This document shows, in pieces, positions 1-6,938 of a DNA stretch of 13,461 bases. The notes beneath the pieces were generated by a model. That model saw only the letters and a program-made list of their open reading frames with translations, ran no database searches and was not told the origin of the DNA. The translations under genes were made by a program, and so were the position numbers. The DNA is from Chloroflexi bacterium UBA6019 (GTDB taxonomy: Bacteria > Chloroflexota > Dormibacteria > Dormibacterales > Dormibacteraceae): positions 478 through 13,938 of the forward strand of contig DIZV01000051.1 of assembly GCA_002427995.1 (NCBI GenBank), read 5' to 3'. Numbering within the stretch: the first letter of the stretch is position 1; each line of letters begins with the position of its first letter.

Positions 1-632
1 AGCGGGGCCTGGTCCGGCCCCCCCGGCCCCGATCCGCCCGCCACCAGGACGCTTCCTCCGCCGAGTGCAGCGGCGAGCGCGCCGGCCCGGGGCGCCGGCA
101 TCGGTGCGAGCGCCGTCCAGGCATTGGCGCGGGCGTTGTAGACCGCCGCCGCCGCCACCGGACCGCCGAGGGCGTTGCCGCCGGCCACCAGGACGTCATC
201 GGGGCCGGCCTGGGTGGCGGCATACCCGTCCCCGCCAACCGCCGGCGGGTCGGGGATCGGCAGCCAGCCGAGCTCGGAGTCGAAGCTGGTGACCCGAGGC
301 TGCTGGGTGCCGGGCCGGAACCGCTCGGCGGGCGCCAGGAGAAGGACGCGGCCGTTCCCGAGGCGGAATGCGGTGGTCTGCCTTCCGAATCCCGCCGGGG
401 GGTCGGGGGCGGCTGTCCAGGACCGCGCCCGGGGGTCGTACAGCTCGGCCCGGGCGGCCCCCCTCTCACCGCCGGCGACGAGCACCCGGCCGTCGCCGAG
501 CACCGCCCACGCGGCGCCGGCCCGGGCCGAGCGCATCGAGCCGGTCGAAGCCCAGGTCGAGGCGGCCGCGGCGGGAATCGCAGCCAGCAGCAGCGCCCCA
601 CCCGCCAGTGCCGCGACGCCGGCGAGCTTCAG
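1..632 (-). CDS. Secreted kelch-repeat (galactose-oxidase-like beta-propeller) protein, 3' end missing
   Basis: This is a partial gene of about 210 visible codons that leaves the window at base 1. Residues 1-24 form a signal peptide: Lys2, a hydrophobic Ala/Leu/Gly core, and an IPAAAA|S cleavage region. After it come kelch-type blades, visible as GRVLVAGG, ELYDPRARSWTAAPD, VLVAGGN, VYNARANAWTAL and GSVLVAGG, about three units spaced 45-60 residues apart. Such beta-propellers usually act outside the cell in binding or, rarely, as copper oxidases; no oxidase residues can be judged here. The start is odd. The frame has no ATG, GTG or TTG for at least 150 bases upstream, and the next ATG (534-536) would remove the signal peptide. 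A CTG at 632-630 overlaps the TGA of the GH57 gene as CTGA and gives exactly a Met-Lys-Leu-Ala signal peptide. Translation is therefore probably coupled to the GH57 gene. The family call is fairly secure; substrate and role are unknown. Confidence 0.75.
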   Translation of the reverse strand, partial: MKLAGVAALAGGALLLAAIPAAAASTWASTGSMRSARAGAAWAVLGDGRVLVAGGERGAARAELYDPRARSWTAAPDPPAGFGRQTTAFRLGNGRVLLLAPAERFRPGTQQPRVTSFDSELGWLPIPDPPAVGGDGYAATQAGPDDVLVAGGNALGGPVAAAAVYNARANAWTALAPMPAPRAGALAAALGGGSVLVAGGSGPGGPDQAP

Positions 633-2572
633 GCCGGCGATCGGAGCCGGTACCGGAATCTTGCCACGCCCTCGCCGAGTCGGACCCGGTGCACCGCGAG
701 CAGGCAGGCCCCCTGGACGATCCGCTCGTACCCGCTCTCGGAGTTGTTGACGGTTTCGATCGGGTAGTACCAGGCGCGACCTCCCTTCGGCAGCCGCAAC
801 CGGTACTCGAGGCCGGCCGCGGGCTGGTTCAGCACGACCTCCTCCCGCTCGCCCAGGTCGGCGGCCCGCTCGAGAGGCCGGCCCCCGACCGACCCGTCCC
901 CGATCGCTCCAGCCAGGGCGAGGTTGGACTCGACCACCAGCAGCGCCTCGATCGGGCCTCCCTCGCTCTCCAGCTCCAATCGCAGCTCGAGATCAGGCGA
1001 TTGCGGGTCGAGGCGGAAGGACTTCACCATCCTGACCCGGAGCGGGAGGCCGCCGCCGCGCAGCCGCTCGACCCGCTCCATCGACCGCTGGCGCCGAAGC
1101 TCGAACGGACCGGCGGCGAAGTCGCCCAGCTCCCGCAGTCGGGAGCGCAGGGCCTTGCCCACGGTCGCGCCCGGGGCGACCAGGTAGGCCTGGAAGATCA
1201 GCCGGCGCCGGCGGTCGTAGTGGAGCCGCTTTTCGAGGCCCTCCTCGTGGACCCGGAGCGGTTCCTCGAGGGGCTTGACGCCCCCGCTCCCGCCCTCGCG
1301 GAGACGCTGGTGGTAGGGCTCCTCGCGGCGCGCAATGCAGTCAGCCGCGTTGCGGCCCTGGACGTCCCACTCGACCACCGCGCCGCCGGCGGCAGGCGCC
1401 AGGTAGGCGTTCTGAAGCGGGGACTCGAGCAGCACCTCGCAGCTCCCATCGAGGTCGTAGTCGGAGATCTCGGTCCGCAGCCCACCGCTGGAGGGTGACA
1501 CCGCCCGCTCGGCCGCCAGCAGGCTCTGCCAGATGGATCGCCGCAGATGGGGGAGATAGACGCCGCCGAAGACCCCGTGCCAGTAGGCATCGTTCGCCTG
1601 ACCGCGAAGGAGGTCGGTCACCGCCCCGGCCGGCGAGCCCGCCGCGGCGACCCGGCCGGAAACCCGGAGCATCTTCTTGTGCATCGCGTTGACCTCGGGG
1701 TAGCGCGCGATGAAGTTGCGCCAGAAGCCGCCCGACCAGCGGAGCATCTCCGGGTAGCTGCCGGAAGGCAGGTAGACCGGGCCGGGGACGGGCCGGCTCG
1801 CGACATATTCGCCCGGCAGCACCACCTCGAGCCAGTCGGAGGCGTCCTCCACGGCGCTGAAGAAGCGGTCGACCCACCCCTCCTCCCAGCAGAGCCGGGC
1901 CGTCGTGGGCCAGCCGCCGAACTTTTCTCCGTCGTCTCCCATCAGCACTAGCCGGGGCTCCTCCGAGGCGGTCTCGCGGAAGTACTGGAGGCATTCCTCG
2001 ACGCTGCGCCAGGGGATCAGGTAGCGCATCCGGCTGCCGGTCGCCAGCAGCGCCAGGGGGTGCCCCTGCTCCTCGGTCAGGTGCGGTTGAAAGAGCGCCT
2101 CGGGCGGGAGACCGGCCTTCTCGAAGTGCGAGTCATCGAGGATCGTGTAGCGGTAGCCCGCCTCGGCGAGGGGCCGGGCGAGGGACGGCTCCCACACCCG
2201 TTCGGCCAGCCACAGACCGGTCGGGCGGCGCCCGAAGCACTCCTCCACGGTGTCCCGCAACCGGGTCAGCTGATGTGCCTTGTCGCGGTCCGGGATGGCC
2301 GGCAGCACCGGCTCGAAGTACCCGCCGCCCAGCACCTCGACCTGGCCGCGCGCGACCAGAGCGGCGACCCGCTCGACGAGGTCGGGGTGGTGCTCGCGGA
2401 GCCAGTCGAGCAGGAAGCCGGAGTAGTGGAGGGCGACCCGGATCCGTGGGTGCGCCTCGAGGCATCCGACCATCGGCCGGTAGCTGTCCCGGTAGAGGTC
2501 CTCCAGAACCCAGCCGAAGTTGCCGACCGGCTGGTGGTTGTGAAGCGCAAGGGCCAGGTGGAGGCGCTTCAT
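629..2572 (-). CDS. Glycoside hydrolase family 57 enzyme (4-alpha-glucanotransferase / alpha-amylase type)
   Basis: The 647-residue product probably acts on alpha-1,4-glucans (maltodextrin, glycogen) in the cytoplasm; no signal peptide is seen. The GH57 motifs occur in order: HNHQP (residues 11-15), GGGYFEPVLP (82-91), WLAERVWEP (121-129, likely nucleophile Glu124), GDDGEKFGG (212-220, likely acid/base Asp214) and YLPSGSYPEMLRW further on. About 300 C-terminal residues match the beta-sandwich region (DUF1925/1926 type) of Thermococcus-like 4-alpha-glucanotransferases, which are of similar length. Start choice: the ATG at 2572 begins MKRLHLALALHNHQP, where this family normally starts. A longer open frame upstream is only antisense to holB. 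A TATTCT box lies 7 nt upstream, suggesting a leaderless message. The gene diverges from holB across 33 bp and its stop overlaps the kelch start. Amylase versus glucanotransferase cannot be decided from sequence. Confidence 0.9.
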   Translation of the reverse strand: MKRLHLALALHNHQPVGNFGWVLEDLYRDSYRPMVGCLEAHPRIRVALHYSGFLLDWLREHHPDLVERVAALVARGQVEVLGGGYFEPVLPAIPDRDKAHQLTRLRDTVEECFGRRPTGLWLAERVWEPSLARPLAEAGYRYTILDDSHFEKAGLPPEALFQPHLTEEQGHPLALLATGSRMRYLIPWRSVEECLQYFRETASEEPRLVLMGDDGEKFGGWPTTARLCWEEGWVDRFFSAVEDASDWLEVVLPGEYVASRPVPGPVYLPSGSYPEMLRWSGGFWRNFIARYPEVNAMHKKMLRVSGRVAAAGSPAGAVTDLLRGQANDAYWHGVFGGVYLPHLRRSIWQSLLAAERAVSPSSGGLRTEISDYDLDGSCEVLLESPLQNAYLAPAAGGAVVEWDVQGRNAADCIARREEPYHQRLREGGSGGVKPLEEPLRVHEEGLEKRLHYDRRRRLIFQAYLVAPGATVGKALRSRLRELGDFAAGPFELRRQRSMERVERLRGGGLPLRVRMVKSFRLDPQSPDLELRLELESEGGPIEALLVVESNLALAGAIGDGSVGGRPLERAADLGEREEVVLNQPAAGLEYRLRLPKGGRAWYYPIETVNNSESGYERIVQGACLLAVHRVRLGEGVARFRYRLRSPA

Positions 2573-2579
2573 CGGGTTG

Positions 2580-2585
2580 AGAATA
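2580..2585 (-). promoter_or_regulatory. -10 box of the GH57 gene (leaderless)
   Basis: The minus-strand hexamer TATTCT ends 7 nt before the ATG at 2572, so transcription should begin at or one base before the start codon. No Shine-Dalgarno sequence and no clear -35 box are visible. It sits in the 33-bp divergent gap shared with holB. Confidence 0.6.
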
Positions 2586-2590
2586 CCGAC

Positions 2591-2596
2591 TACCCT
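2591..2596 (+). promoter_or_regulatory. -10 box of the holB operon (leaderless)
   Basis: TACCCT (TANNNT pattern) ends 9 nt before the holB ATG at 2606. There is no ribosome binding site between them. It lies only 5 bp from the opposing GH57 -10 box, so the two promoters should be mutually exclusive or co-regulated. No convincing -35 box is seen. Confidence 0.55.
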
Positions 2597-2605
2597 TTGC
2601 CACTC

Positions 2606-3553
2606 ATGACGGCGGCCGGATTCGAGGGCGTGGCGGGCCACCGCCGGGTGCTGCGACTGCTCGAAAGCCAGCTCCAGGGGGATCACCTGGCCCACGCCTA
2701 CCTGTTCACCGGCGAGTCCCGGCTCGGCAAGACGTCGATCGCCCGCCGGTTCGCCGCGATGCTGCTGCCGGAGGCACCGCTCCCCCGCCACCCGGACTAC
2801 TGGGAGGACGACCGGGTCGCCAACCTCAAGGTCAACGAGATCCGCCTCATCTCCGACGAGGGGGCTGAGTTCCATCCCCAATCCCTGCAGGCTTTCCTGA
2901 ACCTCAAGCCGAGCGTCGGCCGGCGGCGGGTTGCCGTCATCGGCAACGTTGGGCGGCTGCCGGACGTGTCCCAGAACCTCCTGCTCAAGACGCTGGAGGA
3001 GCCGCACCCCGGCCGGGTGATCATCCTCACCTCGCCCAGCCTCTCGCCTTTCGTGGTCATCCCGACCATCGTCTCCCGCTGCCAGCGGGTGGCCTTCCAT
3101 CCCGTCGCCGAGAACGAGATCGCCCAACTCCTGGTCGCGGATGGTGTCGCCGCGGAGCGGGCGGATGAGCTCGCCGCGCTCTCCCGCGGGCGCCCCGGCT
3201 GGGCGCTTCGCGTCGCCGGCGACGATGAGGTGCTGGCTCGCCACGCGCGGTGGACCGAGAGCCTGGAACAGATCTACGGGGCGCCGGCCGACGTCCCGCT
3301 CCGACTCGCCGAGGAGCTCGACTCGCTGCACATGGCCTGGAGGGCGTCGGACAAGGAGTCCGAGGACCCGTTCGTCGAGGCGCTCGGCAGTTGGCAGCTT
3401 GAGCTTCGCCGGCGGATGGTCGGCGACCTCCATCCGGCGACCTGGGCGCGGCTCCTCGAACTCTCCTACGACACCCTCGGCCACCATGAGCAGAACGTGA
3501 GCCCCCGCCTCAACCTCGAATGCTTCCTCCTCGAATGCCGCCGCGCTTCCTGA
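2606..3553 (+). CDS. holB: DNA polymerase III clamp-loader subunit delta'
   Basis: The 315-residue AAA+ protein is the delta' wall of the clamp loader, which works with DnaX and delta to load the sliding clamp. N-terminal family features are HAYLFTGESRLGKTS (Walker A-like GESRLGKT at 36-43), then NLLLKTLEEP (124-133) and TIVSRCQ (154-160, the SRC motif). Two usual elements are missing. The four-cysteine zinc module between Walker A and B is absent. The Walker B position reads VAVIGNVGRLPD, without the acidic pair. Loss of ATPase residues is normal for delta', which is a structural subunit. The ATG at 2606 starts MTAAGFEGVAGH, the family start, and follows a -10 box by 9 nt. It heads an operon and its 3' end overlaps hisC. 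A dnaX paralogue is less likely because of the length and the lost ATP-site residues. Confidence 0.88.
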   Translation: MTAAGFEGVAGHRRVLRLLESQLQGDHLAHAYLFTGESRLGKTSIARRFAAMLLPEAPLPRHPDYWEDDRVANLKVNEIRLISDEGAEFHPQSLQAFLNLKPSVGRRRVAVIGNVGRLPDVSQNLLLKTLEEPHPGRVIILTSPSLSPFVVIPTIVSRCQRVAFHPVAENEIAQLLVADGVAAERADELAALSRGRPGWALRVAGDDEVLARHARWTESLEQIYGAPADVPLRLAEELDSLHMAWRASDKESEDPFVEALGSWQLELRRRMVGDLHPATWARLLELSYDTLGHHEQNVSPRLNLECFLLECRRAS

Positions 3554-4593
3554 AGCCGAGCCTGCGGGGCTTCGAGCCCTACCTCCCCGGCCAGCAGCCG
3601 CCGGATGGCGAGGACTGGATCAAGCTCAACACCAACGAGTCGCCCTACCCGCCCTCGCCCCGGGTGCTGGCGGCGCTGCGCGAGGCGGTCGGCGACACGC
3701 TTCGCCTCTACCCGGCCCCCTTGGCCGATCCCGCCGCCGGCGCGCTCGCCCAGGCCCACGGCCTCGACCCGGCCTGGGTGCGTCTCGGTAACGGCGAGGA
3801 CGAGCTGATCGCGATGTGCTTTCGCGCCTTCGCCGGCGCCGGCGACCGGGTCGCATTCACCTGGCCCACCTATCCGCTGCTGGAGCCGCTCTGCGGGATT
3901 CATGAAGCGGTCCCATCGCCTCACCCGCTGGGCGCCGACTGGTCGCTGCCACCGAGCTTCGCGGCCGATCCGGCCCCGCTCAAGTTCCTCGTCAACCCGA
4001 ACTCGCCGACCGGCACCTGGTACGGCCGGGAGGAGGTGGCGGCCGTCATCGCGGCAGCCCAGGGCGTGGTCGTCCTGGACGAGGCCTACGTCGACTTCGC
4101 GCCCGAATCGCGACTCGACCTCCTGGCCGAGCACGACAATCTGCTGATCCTGCGAACGATGTCCAAGTCCTACGCGCTGGCCGGCATGCGGATCGGCTTT
4201 GCCTTCGGCCACCCCGACCTCCTCGCCTCGCTCGACACGGTCAAGGACTCTTACAACCTGGACCGTCTGAGCATCGTCGCCGCCAAGGCGGCCGCTGAGG
4301 ACCGCGCCCACCGCGACAGCCTCGTCTCCCGGGTCGTCGCTGACCGCGAGTGGTTCGCCGGCGAGTTGCGAGCGCTCGACTTCCGGGTCTGCCCTTCGTC
4401 CGCCAACTTCGTCTTCACCCGGCCGCCCGAGGGCGTCGCGGCGGAGGAAGTCTTCAGCGGCCTGCGCCGGCGACGGGTACTTGTCCGCCACTTCGGCAAG
4501 CCGCCCCTCGACGGCTGGCTGCGGATCACGATCGGCACTCGTGAGCAGCTTGCCAAGGTGTTGCGGGGCATCGCGGAGATCCTCCAGGGATGA
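3535..4593 (+). CDS. hisC: Histidinol-phosphate aminotransferase
   Basis: This PLP enzyme transaminates imidazole-acetol phosphate with glutamate in histidine synthesis; some homologues also act on aromatic amino acids. The 352-residue fold-type I aminotransferase shows KLNTNESPYPPSP (30-42), the NPNSPTGT substrate/PLP loop (154-161), LDEAYVDF (181-188), and TMSKSYALAGMRIGF with the Schiff-base lysine Lys211 and Arg219. Start choice: two in-frame ATGs, at 3520 and 3535, each follow a copy of the 9-bp direct repeat cctcgaatg. The second gives MPPRFLKPSLRGFEPY and a smaller overlap (19 bp) with holB; the first cannot be excluded. The gene lies between holB and an HD hydrolase, not in a his operon, so the pathway is inferred from family only. 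Its stop overlaps the next start as ATGA. Confidence 0.87.
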   Translation: MPPRFLKPSLRGFEPYLPGQQPPDGEDWIKLNTNESPYPPSPRVLAALREAVGDTLRLYPAPLADPAAGALAQAHGLDPAWVRLGNGEDELIAMCFRAFAGAGDRVAFTWPTYPLLEPLCGIHEAVPSPHPLGADWSLPPSFAADPAPLKFLVNPNSPTGTWYGREEVAAVIAAAQGVVVLDEAYVDFAPESRLDLLAEHDNLLILRTMSKSYALAGMRIGFAFGHPDLLASLDTVKDSYNLDRLSIVAAKAAAEDRAHRDSLVSRVVADREWFAGELRALDFRVCPSSANFVFTRPPEGVAAEEVFSGLRRRRVLVRHFGKPPLDGWLRITIGTREQLAKVLRGIAEILQG

Positions 4594-5156
4594 GCGGGGG
4601 AAAGAGCCGGACGAGGGAGGACGCCTGGGCTCTGGTGACGGAGTACACGCAGTCGGACACGCTCAAGCGGCACATGCTCAGCGTCGAGGCCGCAATGCGC
4701 GCCTACGCCCGCAAGCACGGTGAGGACGAGGAGCGTTGGGCCGTGGTCGGCCTGATCCACGATTTCGACTACGAGCGCCACCCGACCGAGCATCCCCATT
4801 CCAACGTTCGCATCCTCCGCGAGCTGGGCTGGCCGGAGGACCTGATCCAGGACGCCTACTCGCACGGCGACACCGGGCTGCCGCGCGATACGCCGATCCG
4901 GAAGGCGATCTTCGCCGTCGACGAGATGTCTGGCTTCGTGATCGCCTGTGCCCTCGTCAAGCCCGACAAATCACTCTCCGCCGTCGAGCCGGCCGGGGTT
5001 CGCCGGAAGATGAAGGACAAGGCCTTCGCCCGGGCCGTCCACCGCGAGGACCTGATCGCGGGGGCGGAGCTGTTGGGCGTACCCTTCGACGACCACGTGG
5101 CGACTGTCAGAGATGCGCTGAAGCCGATCGCCGCGCAGCTTGGGCTGCAGCCTTGA
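4590..5156 (+). CDS. HD-domain phosphohydrolase (COG2316-like)
   Basis: The 188-residue protein has the metal-binding HD pattern: His28 (KRHMLSVEAAM), His57-Asp58 (GLIHDFDYERHP) and Asp111 (AVDEMSGF), plus a conserved SHGD at 91-94. This arrangement is that of small stand-alone HD hydrolases annotated as predicted metal-dependent phosphohydrolases; the substrate is unknown. The ATG at 4590 overlaps the hisC stop as ATGA, indicating translational coupling, and no better start exists. The N-terminal stretch before His28 (REDAWALVTEYTQSDTL) is the usual family leader. The gene ends in a TTGA overlap with the dehydrogenase. Nothing in the neighbourhood names its substrate. Confidence 0.82.
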   Translation: MSGGKSRTREDAWALVTEYTQSDTLKRHMLSVEAAMRAYARKHGEDEERWAVVGLIHDFDYERHPTEHPHSNVRILRELGWPEDLIQDAYSHGDTGLPRDTPIRKAIFAVDEMSGFVIACALVKPDKSLSAVEPAGVRRKMKDKAFARAVHREDLIAGAELLGVPFDDHVATVRDALKPIAAQLGLQP

Positions 5157-6145
5157 GCGCGGATCGACCGATCGCCGTCGTCACCCACCCGATCCTCGAG
5201 CCGGGCCCGACCATCCTCGCCGAGGCCTGCGAGGTGCGCTCGCTGCCGGACCAGGCCAAGCATTCGGCCGAGGCGCTCCGAAAGGCAGCCGAGGGTGCGC
5301 AGGGCATGGTGACCCAGCTCATGGACCCGGTCGACGAGGAGCTTCTCTCGACCCCCGGCCTGAAGGTCGTCGCCAACGTCGCGGTCGGCTTCGACAACAT
5401 CGATGTCGTTGCCGCGACCAGGCACGGCGTGATGGTCTGCAACACCCCGGGGATCCTCGACGACACCACCGCCGACTTCGCCTTCGCCCTCCTGATGGCC
5501 GCCGGCCGGCGGCTGGGGGAGGCGGACCGCTTCACCCGGAGCGGCGCCTTCAATGGCTGGGCGATCGACATGCTGCTCGGCCACGACATCGCGCAGTCGA
5601 CACTCGGCCTGGTCGGCTTCGGACGGATCGGCCGAGGCGTCGCCCGGCGAGCCCGGGGTTTCGGCATGCGTGTCCTCTACAGCGACGAGATGCCGGCGAC
5701 CCCCGAGGCGGAGCGGGAGATGGGCGTGACCCGCGCCGACCTCGACCGGCTCCTCTCCGAGTCGGACTTCGTCAGCATCCACGTCCCCCTGACCGCGACG
5801 ACGCGCCACCTGATCTCCACGGCGCAGTTCGCTCTCATGAAGCCGACCGCGGTCCTCATCAACACCTCTCGGGGACCTGTCGTCGACGAGGCGGCCCTCG
5901 CCGAGGCGCTGAGGACGGGGAAGATCTTCGCCGCGGGGCTCGACGTCTACGAGGAGGAGCCGAAGGTGAACCCAGCATTGCTCAAGTTGGAGAACGTCAT
6001 CCTCGCGCCCCACATCGCGAGCGCCTCGGTGCGGACCCGCTCGCAAATGTCCGAGATGGCCGCCCGCAACCTGGTCACGGGCGTGCGCGGCGGCCGGCCG
6101 CCCAACATCCTGAACCCCGAGGTCTTCAATCAGCCACGCGGGTGA
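5153..6145 (+). CDS. D-isomer-specific 2-hydroxyacid dehydrogenase (glyoxylate/hydroxypyruvate reductase type)
   Basis: The 330-residue NAD(P)-dependent oxidoreductase probably interconverts glyoxylate/glycolate or hydroxypyruvate/D-glycerate. It shows VAVGFDNIDV (76-85), the Rossmann motif GLVGFGRIGRGVA (152-164), SIHVPLT (208-214), and the catalytic triad of the family: Arg240 (NTSRGPVVDE), Glu269 (DVYEEEP) and His287 (APHIASAS). The length is normal. The start is TTG at 5153, overlapping the previous stop as TTGA and giving MSADRPIAVVTHPILEPG; no ATG or GTG lies near, so the unusual start is well supported by fold and spacing. At its 3' end the TGA is embedded in GTGA, which should be the start of the HAD gene but is out of frame with it. 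Confidence 0.88.
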   Translation: MSADRPIAVVTHPILEPGPTILAEACEVRSLPDQAKHSAEALRKAAEGAQGMVTQLMDPVDEELLSTPGLKVVANVAVGFDNIDVVAATRHGVMVCNTPGILDDTTADFAFALLMAAGRRLGEADRFTRSGAFNGWAIDMLLGHDIAQSTLGLVGFGRIGRGVARRARGFGMRVLYSDEMPATPEAEREMGVTRADLDRLLSESDFVSIHVPLTATTRHLISTAQFALMKPTAVLINTSRGPVVDEAALAEALRTGKIFAAGLDVYEEEPKVNPALLKLENVILAPHIASASVRTRSQMSEMAARNLVTGVRGGRPPNILNPEVFNQPRG

Positions 6146-6164
6146 CGAGCGGGGCCGCCAACGG

Positions 6165-6938
6165 CTGCTCGCCCTCGACCTCGACGGCACCATCGTCGGC
6201 CTGGACCTGTCGGTCGACCCCCGTGACGAGGTTGCGCTGGGCGCGGCGCGCGGACGGGGTCTGCTGGTCGCCGCCTGCACCGGGCGGCCCTACTCGGGCG
6301 CGGTCCAGTGGGTCGAGCGTTTCGGGCTGACCGAGCCGGTGATCTGCTACCAGGGTGCGCAGGTGCGGGCGCCGGACGGTTCGGTGCTGCTCGACCACGG
6401 CATCCCGCACGAGCTGGCGATGGAGGTGATCCAGTTCGCGCGAGAGCGACACCTGCACGTCAACGCCTACCGCGACGACCGCCTGCTGGTGGAGCACGAC
6501 ACGCCCGAGGGTCGTGAGTACGCGCACCACTCGGGGCTGCCGCCGGAAATCGTCCGCGACCTCGACCGGGCGATGGGACCGACCACACCCAAGCTCGTCA
6601 TCGTCGCCCCCGAGGCGCAGATCGACGAGCTGCTGCCGGTCGTCCGCGAGCGCTGGAAGGGCCGGCTCTTCGTCGCCACCTCCCTCCCGACCTACCTCGA
6701 GATGACGATCCCGAGCGCGGACAAGGGCACCGCCCTCGAGTTCCTCGCCGCCCGCCTCGGCGTCCCCCGGGCCGAGACCATCGCCGCCGGGGACGGGCGC
6801 AACGACCTGCCGATGCTGGAATGGGCAGGGCTCGCCGTGGTAGTGGAGGGAGCTCCGCCCGAGGTGCTGGCGGCGGCCGACCGCGTCATCGGCCGGCCCG
6901 GAACAGGAGGCCTCGCCCGACTGTTAGACGAGCTGTGA
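6165..6938 (+). CDS. Cof-type HAD hydrolase (sugar-phosphate/nucleotide phosphatase); start uncertain
   Basis: All four HAD motifs are present: LLALDLDGTI (nucleophile Asp and second Asp), AACTGRPYS (Thr), SADKGTAL (Lys) and AGDGRNDLPML (acidic metal ligands). The cap between motifs II and III is of the C2/Cof type. Homologues dephosphorylate sugar phosphates or FMN; the true substrate is unknown. The 5' end is the problem. The reading frame carrying LALDLDGTI is open from 6114 but contains no ATG, GTG or TTG before 6339, which lies after motifs I and II. Either CTG at 6165 is the start (257 residues), or the gene begins at GTG 6142, which overlaps the dehydrogenase stop as GTGA. In the second case one base is missing, most easily a G in the GGGG run at 6151-6154; restoring it gives VTSGGRQRLLALDLDGT. 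Function call strong, start weak. Confidence 0.8.
   Translation: MLALDLDGTIVGLDLSVDPRDEVALGAARGRGLLVAACTGRPYSGAVQWVERFGLTEPVICYQGAQVRAPDGSVLLDHGIPHELAMEVIQFARERHLHVNAYRDDRLLVEHDTPEGREYAHHSGLPPEIVRDLDRAMGPTTPKLVIVAPEAQIDELLPVVRERWKGRLFVATSLPTYLEMTIPSADKGTALEFLAARLGVPRAETIAAGDGRNDLPMLEWAGLAVVVEGAPPEVLAAADRVIGRPGTGGLARLLDEL

Noticed and set aside
2060..2605. In-frame plus-strand extension of holB
   Set aside because: It is antisense to GH57 catalytic motifs, and delta' proteins start at the ATG at 2606.
2573..3487. In-frame upstream extension of the GH57 gene on the minus strand (to a 952-residue frame)
   Set aside because: The extension is antisense to holB, is low-complexity and has no domain sense. 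The GH57 family starts at the ATG at 2572, which has a -10 box just upstream.
3514..3537. 9-bp direct repeat cctcgaatg around the hisC start as a regulatory repeat
   Set aside because: It lies inside the holB coding end and is most simply codon repetition. It only creates two possible hisC starts.
3466..4491. Long minus-strand open frame opposite hisC
   Set aside because: It is a typical high-GC antisense shadow: charged, compositionally biased translation without recognisable motifs, while hisC motifs fill the plus strand.
4856..6280. Long minus-strand open frame opposite the HD and dehydrogenase genes
   Set aside because: It is an antisense shadow of the dehydrogenase. No promoter, no motif, and it crosses several real gene boundaries.
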